From positions 15,775,501 to 15,839,500 of the forward strand of contig NC_090291.1 in NCBI RefSeq assembly GCF_037392515.1: a DNA stretch of 64,000 nt. Direction: 5' to 3'. Made by a program: the position numbers and the translations under genes. The notes under the pieces are model-generated. The model worked only from the letters and a program-made list of their open reading frames with translations, did not search any database and was not told the DNA's origin. The stretch is from Haliotis asinina (Eukaryota; Mollusca; Gastropoda; Lepetellida; Haliotidae). Positions 58,923 through 64,000 of this stretch are shown here, piece by piece (positions within the stretch are counted from its first letter, which is position 1; every line of letters starts with the position of its first letter).

Positions 58923-59590
58923 TTTTGATAGTATACAAAAAAGTTAAATAGTAACTATAAAATGTCCTTTATGAAACACCGAGTTGAAAAAAATATACGA
59001 CGAAGCATTATTATTTCGAAGTATGTTTTCACGCCGATTTTAGCAATATTCCAGCAATGTCACGACGAGGACGACTGAAATTGGCTTCACACATTATACC
59101 CATGTGGGAAATCGAACCCTGGTCTTCGGCGTCACAAGTGAACGCTTATGACACTAAGATACTTGAACGTCTCCATTATTTCTGAAGGTTAACTAAAGGT
59201 AGGGTATGTGCAACTAAAACAGGGCAATTGCGTTTCGATATAAGTTCGATTAAAATGTTGAACAGTTCACAAATGACAGTATGTTCCACAGATACCTACA
59301 CTGGCCAAAGGTCACTTTAAACCCTCAAGCCTATTAGTGTGACTCGATATCTATCTCTAATGCTGCATAATATGCCATATTAAGTTTGTGGTGAGTATCT
59401 GCCTGCAATTATCAGCAAACCAGATAGATACGACTATTTGTACATGGACAAGGTCGGCTGACGCGAGGGAAGATGACAAATGCTGGCCCCCAGGCTTCAG
59501 CAGCTGAATCATCGAGGGCAGGCAGCCATAGGTGATGTACCTGCATACCGTGGTCTCTGTCTCCTCGTGACTCGTCCCTTTAGAGTCGCA
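58923..59590. other. Upstream flank of the KCTD coding exon
   Basis: Contains one reverse SINE A copy (59028-59165). Otherwise nothing is recognised. No promoter could be assigned. Confidence 0.4.
59028..59165 (-). repeat. SINE family A copy
   Basis: TTTTAGCAATATTCCAGCAA, CATGTGGGAAATCGAACCCT, TCTTCGGCGTCACAAGTGAA. Confidence 0.86.
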
Positions 59591-59599
59591 TGTGTAGGT

Positions 59600-60560
59600 C
59601 TCGCATACTTGGTATTGGTTGGATACTGCCTGGTATTGATTGGGCACTATCCGATATTGGTTTTGGTATTGGTTGGGTACTGTCCGGTATTAGTTGGGTA
59701 CTGTTTGGCATTGATTGTTGATTGTCTGGTATTGGTTGGGTACTGTCTGATACAGGCAAGGTACTATCTGTCCGGTATTGGATGATTAGTGTCCAGCATT
59801 GGTTGGGTACTGTTAGGTATTGACTGAATCCTGTCTGATCTTGTTTTCATACGGTCCGGTATTGGTTGGGTAATGTTTGGTATTGGTTGGATACTGTCTG
59901 ATACAGACAAGGTACTATCTGTCATCGCTGAGGTACTGTCTGGTATTCAGGTTTTAATTCCCAGGTACCGCAAGGTGCTATCTGTCCGGTATTGGTTGGG
60001 CACAGTCCGGTATTGGATGGGTACTGTCTGGTACAGGCAAGGTACTATCTACCATCGCTGAGGTACTGTCTGGTATTCTGGTTTTAATTCCCAGGTACAG
60101 GAAGCGGACTAATGGTAGAGGTGTAATACTGTCTGCTATAAGTTGGGTACTGTCTGATGAAGGTTGGGTACTGTCTGATAAAGGTTAGGTGCTGTTTGCT
60201 ATAGGTTTGGTACTGTCTGAAATAGGTAGGGTGTTGTCTGATATAAGTAGGGTACTGCCATATATAATTTGAGTACTGTCTGTTGTAACTGTGGTGCTAT
60301 ATCATATATGTTGGGTACTGTCTGATACAAGTAAGGTGCTCTCAAATATATTTGGTCCAGTCTTATATACGAGAAATACTGTCCGATGTATGTAATGTTC
60401 AGTCTGATGTAAGTTTGGTACTGTCTGATATAGGTAGGATAGTGTCTGGTCTAGGCCGGGTACAGTTCGATGTATGTTGAGTACAGTTTCGCACAGGTGG
60501 GTTACTGTCTGATATACATGAGGACCTGTTTGGTATAGATGGGATATTTCTGTTCTCATA
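59600..60560. repeat. 21-bp minisatellite with a higher-order duplication
   Basis: Unit about GGTATTGGTTGGGTACTGTC. The first units are exactly 21 bases; later ones read TACTGTCTGATATAGGT. A longer block (GGTACTATCT ... ATCGCTGAGGTACTGTCTGG ... GTTTTAATTCCCAGGTAC) occurs near 59890-59980 and again near 60020-60105. The 7-residue frames on both strands are not genes. Confidence 0.92.
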
Positions 60561-60840
60561 TATGCGCGTTATAAACCAGACCTGGTATGGAAGGGTTCTG
60601 TCAACACTGATATACACGTTTATGTCAGGCCTCGCGTATACATCAAGCCTGATATAGATACAACAAACCTCGAGTACACAGCACAGTACAATGTCATGTC
60701 GTCGTAGCTATCGCCAGTGGTTCACGTCAACCCGCAGTAGCGACGGGTGATCATGACCATCCCACGTGACCGTGCAACCGATGTCCGTCTCTGTCCACTC
60801 ACCTGTTGACCCAGCCGACATAACTGAGTGACTCTGGTTC

Positions 60841-60985
60841 CACGCAGATTTTAGCAATATTCCGGCAATATAACAGCAGGAGACATTAGGAATGAACGTC
60901 ACATATTGTACCCATGTGGGAAATCGAACCCGGGTCTTCGGCGTGACGAGTGAACGCTTTAACCACCAGACTACCGTGCCGCCAT
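60841..60985 (-). repeat. SINE family A copy, well preserved
   Basis: TTTTAGCAATATTCCGGCAA, GGAAATCGAACCCGGGTCTT, CGCTTTAACCACCAGACTAC. Confidence 0.9.
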
Positions 60986-61069
60986 CCCGACCGACGTGGG
61001 TTAACACGTTAACAAATGTGTCTACAGTCAACAATAAACAACTACACAGCAAAACATAGCCCAGTTAGG

Positions 61070-61420
61070 AAACACAGTTATTTAAAGTGAATGTGTATAA
61101 ACACGATACACCCATTTGATTTGTGATACCTCTAAGCTAGCCATACAGATAGATAAACACATTTCACGGATGTACTATTGAATAAATCCTTCTGTTCATT
61201 GAAAGTTTTACCTACGCAAGAAGTCCACTCCTAAAACTCAGTGTTACCAATTATTTAAAGTCATTGTGACAAACACAATACACGGATTTGACATTAAATA
61301 TTTTAAATTAACCCGTCCATACGGACAGACAAACGTATCACTACATATCTCACGGATGTGCTGCAGGAAAGTCTAAATTTCCCTGAACGTTTAACCTAAC
61401 GCAAGTATACACTTAAAACA
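61070..61420. repeat. Two-copy tandem duplication, period about 173 bp, diverged
   Basis: TTATTTAAAGT...GTG...AACAC.ATACAC..ATTTGA at 61078 recurs at 61251. CACGGATGT and a CCTAACGCAAG/CCTACGCAAG pair follow in both copies. Confidence 0.75.
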
Positions 61421-61450
61421 AAACATTCACAGAGCAATCGGGATATCGTT

Positions 61451-62054
61451 CTACCAACGTTTAAACTGTTTGATGTCATCTAGAGCCAGGTAACCAGGAC
61501 CAGCTGGTGGGGCGGGTTTTTCCGCCTGCAGTGGTACAAAAAGAGTGGTTACTTTAATGTTCTCTAAAATGGTTTGAGCATACCGTGTCATTTTATTACA
61601 AAAGTCGTTGAGTTCATTTTGTATGTATATTTCCACGACTGAACATCCACTAATACTGGTCTTTGATTAACATTTAGAAGCAATGCAATTTAAAGGGTGA
61701 AAATGTCTGAATGTTAACTGCTGCATAAGCGGGACAAGATGTTTCAGAGTATATTCTTATCATCACCTGATGATGAAATAAGAATACACTCCAAAACGCC
61801 GTGTCACGCTCATTACTTAATATGAATTATTGATAATCTTGAATTATAAATATTAAATTATTTATGTGAAATATTACCTCAAACAAACTCGACCTGTCAA
61901 GAGAGAAAATCGCTAAGTTTCGATAGTCTGCTGATCCAAATCGGTTCTGGGACTCTAGGAACATGTTAAGCTTTCGTATTCCTTTCCTTAATATACGTCT
62001 GAAGTAAGGGTAGCCGCTCAGGATTCGGGTAAAGTTTACCATGTAAACATTCAT
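61451..62054 (-). CDS. Candidate last two exons of an unrecognised gene
   Basis: Minus strand. 61525-61451 looks like a terminal exon: a pyrimidine-rich acceptor (TTTTTGTACCACTGCAG) followed by AEKPAPPAGPGYLALDDIKQ and FKRW, then stop. Upstream, an open frame to 61878 ends FSLDRSSLFE at a donor GAG/GTAATA. The two join in phase zero. The 5' limit of the upstream exon is unclear; its frame from 62054 begins MNVYMVNFTRILSGYPYF. I recognise no family. A further possible first exon with a strong donor (AAAGGTAAGT) lies near 62492. This could be chance splice-like sequence in AT-rich DNA. Confidence 0.25.
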
Positions 62055-62479
62055 TGTTTACCATGAAAACATTTACTGTTTGCCATGAGAACGTTCATCA
62101 GTGCGTCGCTTGTCTGGACCAAGCTTGGCTGAGGAAATTATGATGTAATCGAAGAAACAGGTGTTGCGCGAAGCTGTGTAGGGCATTAATGGGTATTTGT
62201 CTTACTGAGAGTTTACCTGTGGTGTTGCAAACCTAGCCATGTTCGTTCACCACAAGCTGAAGAATCGTTGAATTTCCAGTGAGTATTTTTAACATGACTA
62301 CCTGTAGATGTTTTATATACAGACCGCATGAACTCACCCAAGACAAATCAACATTTCTGAAACGGTGACACAACCCGTCTCGTCTGCTTAATTTCAACCA
62401 CCTTTTGAAACATGGTCTTGAAATAGCCATCGACAAATTCACATATTGTTTTAGTATCACATTAACGTAAGAATAATTG

Positions 62480-62900
62480 CAATTAACTTACCTTTGAAAT
62501 AGACCACGATAATCCAGAAATACGTATGTAAATTGAGTGATGACTGAGCGCGCGATATACGGTCTGCTTGCGACCAGTGTAGGCTGCGAAATGCGCCCAG
62601 ACTGACGGGGAAACTGTTCTCACTCCCGGGTTTTGGCCCCAGGGCAAGTCCGTATTTCGCGCGAGCCTCAGAAGCCAGTACCATAGCGACGCCTGGCGCG
62701 GACAAACTGCAATCGGGGCTCGCACAAGTGGATGTGTGGTTGAGGAGGGGGAGGGAGGGTAGTAGACGAAGTCGTCATATTATGCCGTAACTCCGCCGAC
62801 CTGAGGGGCAAAACGTTCCTTTGAAATGTTAGCTTCGCTGTGAGGAGCCAGCGGAGCGATACCAACCCGCGTGAAATGAGTTAGGGATACGGTATCGACG
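62480..62900. promoter_or_regulatory. CpG-rich block, possible promoter
   Basis: Compositionally unlike its flanks (GCGCGAGCCTCAGAAGCC, GCGACGCCTGGCGCGG). Open on the minus strand for 80 codons and ending in the donor AAAG/GTAAGT. It may be the promoter and first exon of the candidate gene downstream, or a KCTD upstream element. Confidence 0.3.
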
Positions 62901-62929
62901 GTGGCGGTGTTAGGAGCTTTTAGCCCATT

Positions 62930-63130
62930 GATTTCTTCTGTGCAAGATATCGCTCCTACAATAGCGAGTAATTACACGTCTCTTTTAATGCAACGCCCCA
63001 CTTACCCTGCAATAACCCCTCACCTACCTGTCTCCAGCGTCTAATTGATACTCCCATGGATTAATGCATTCAGACAGGTAACAATTAAAGGCGATTTGCA
63101 TACGAAATTGCAGGTGTGCAAATTCTGATT
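62930..63130. promoter_or_regulatory. POU/homeodomain motif cluster, candidate developmental enhancer
   Basis: Within 200 bases: TAATTA (62969-62974), TAATTG (63042-63047), GATTAATGCATT (63059-63070), CAATTAAAG (63082-63090), the exact octamer ATTTGCAT (63094-63101) and E-boxes including CAGGTG. No repeats and no open frame. Function is an inference. Confidence 0.35.
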
Positions 63131-63509
63131 CAAAATAAGATCTGGTGTGTCTTGTGAAAGAATCTACAGCATCTTAAAGCCTTATACTTATCGGGTACAG
63201 CTTTGTAATCTTGTGCAATACTTTTACCGGAGTATTTCTTTTGAAGAACCGTTTTCCTTCTCTACGTTTGGAAAGTTTGACATACGGTTTTGTTCTAAAT
63301 ATGTAAAATATTCGAATAACATTCCTCTAAAAATACATAACATCTTTTTAAATATATCACACAGCTATAAAAACAGCATTGAAATCAGACCGCAAACATT
63401 AAATCAAGTGTTTGTTTCACAGCGGAACCTTAACAAACCGGACCTCTTTTATTGTTGACACCTGTGACAATAACGGACGCAAGGCACATACGTCTCACGA
63501 GCAAGTCAG

Positions 63510-63645
63510 TGAGTTTAGTTTCACACCGTTTTTAGCAATATTCCTGCGATATCACGTCTGTGAACACCAGAAAGGATTTCACACATTGTACCTATGTGCG
63601 GAGTCGAACCCGGGTGACGAGCGAACGCTTTAACCACTGAGCTTA
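63510..63645 (-). repeat. SINE family A copy
   Basis: GTGAGTTTAGTTTCACACCG, GCGGAGTCGAACCCGGGTGA, GCTTTAACCACTGAGC. Confidence 0.88.
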
Positions 63646-63833
63646 AAACATTGTACACGTACGCCTTATGAAAAACTGGCAGAAATATGTGAAATATAAC
63701 ACGGTATTTCTAACCGCCTTGCATGCCTGCACCTGTGAATATTTATCAGTATGTAAATACTATTTGAAAAATTATGCATGCTCTATTTAGAATAGAAGTA
63801 TTTTCCTAACGATATCTATATGGTTTTTTTAAT

Positions 63834-64000
63834 ACTAGACCTGTGACGATATATATTAGTATCGATAATCGTGATACATTATCGGACGACAAATATATCG
63901 ATGCTTTTTCTTATCGTGACACGTATCGTTGATCTTGACATTGTTAATTGTTTTGACGGTTATGTCAAAATATGCCCTGTTACTTATCAAAACAGAAAAT
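63834..64000. mobile_element. Left end of a hAT-like element, cut by the window edge
   Basis: Starts TAGACCTGTGACGATATA and is rich in TATCGATAATCG / ATATCGATG inversions, a style known from animal hAT and related MITEs. The right end is outside the window. Confidence 0.4.

Noticed and set aside
1-64000. LTR retroelements, endogenous viruses, Polintons, CRISPR arrays, rRNA and intact tRNA genes
   Set aside because: No protease/integrase/capsid-like frames, long terminal repeats, spacer arrays, rRNA stretches or complete cloverleafs were recognised; tRNA-like pieces all belong to SINEs or fragments.

Overview
The window reads as animal genomic DNA from a gastropod mollusc, most likely an abalone (Haliotis). 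This is inferred from five intron-bearing conserved animal genes and from dozens of copies of two SINE-like repeat families with the tail TAAACTCACTCACTC, a tail I associate with abalone DNA. No bacterial gene organisation, CRISPR array, rRNA, intact tRNA gene, LTR element or virus-like element was recognised.

Layout. 1-1681: a 21-bp GATATC-rich tandem array, then the upstream region of gene 1. 1682-7828 (+): a four-exon MATCAP-type (KIAA0895/KIAA0895L) tubulin tyrosine carboxypeptidase. Its intron 1 holds a SINE, a near-perfect hairpin element and a degenerate Tc1-like transposon sitting inside another hairpin. 8-14.7 kb: gene-poor and repeat-rich, with a TA-flanked MITE. 14747-18959 (-): a roadblock-type dynein light chain (DYNLRB) in four exons. 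20-20.6 kb: a 30-bp minisatellite. 23121-24683 (-): a small membrane-anchored Sel1-repeat protein, with a minisatellite upstream that repeats its first splice acceptor. 26061-26321 (-): an unrecognised 86-aa protein with an RFX X-box-like site just upstream. 27.25-27.5 kb: a (TG)n microsatellite. 28895-42476 (+): the spliceosomal core protein SmB (SNRPB) in five exons. Its intron 1 carries an antisense PHD-like zinc-finger ORF, and its 8-kb intron 4 carries a duplicated segment and a GC-richer block with homeodomain-type motifs. 43-49.9 kb: repeats and a LINE reverse-transcriptase scrap. 49950-58919 (-): a KCTD1/KCTD15-type BTB protein in two coding exons separated by 8 kb of unusually CpG-rich, motif-rich intron. 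59.6-60.6 kb: a second 21-bp minisatellite. 61-64 kb: a two-copy duplication, weak candidate exons of an unknown gene, a POU/homeodomain motif cluster, and the left end of a transposon running off the window.

Functional reading. These are ordinary, separately transcribed animal genes, not an operon. Three have microtubule or cilium connections: MATCAP removes the C-terminal tyrosine of alpha-tubulin, DYNLRB is a dynein subunit, and the 86-aa gene has an X-box-like promoter site. Whether that neighbourhood means anything is open. SmB is a housekeeping splicing factor and KCTD15-like a developmental repressor. The KCTD flank and intron look like regulatory DNA. I did not find a convincing new multi-gene system. 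The most unusual observations are the minisatellite that multiplies a splice acceptor, the hairpin element with target-site duplication, the two SINE families sharing one tail, the antisense zinc-finger ORF, and the candidate enhancers.
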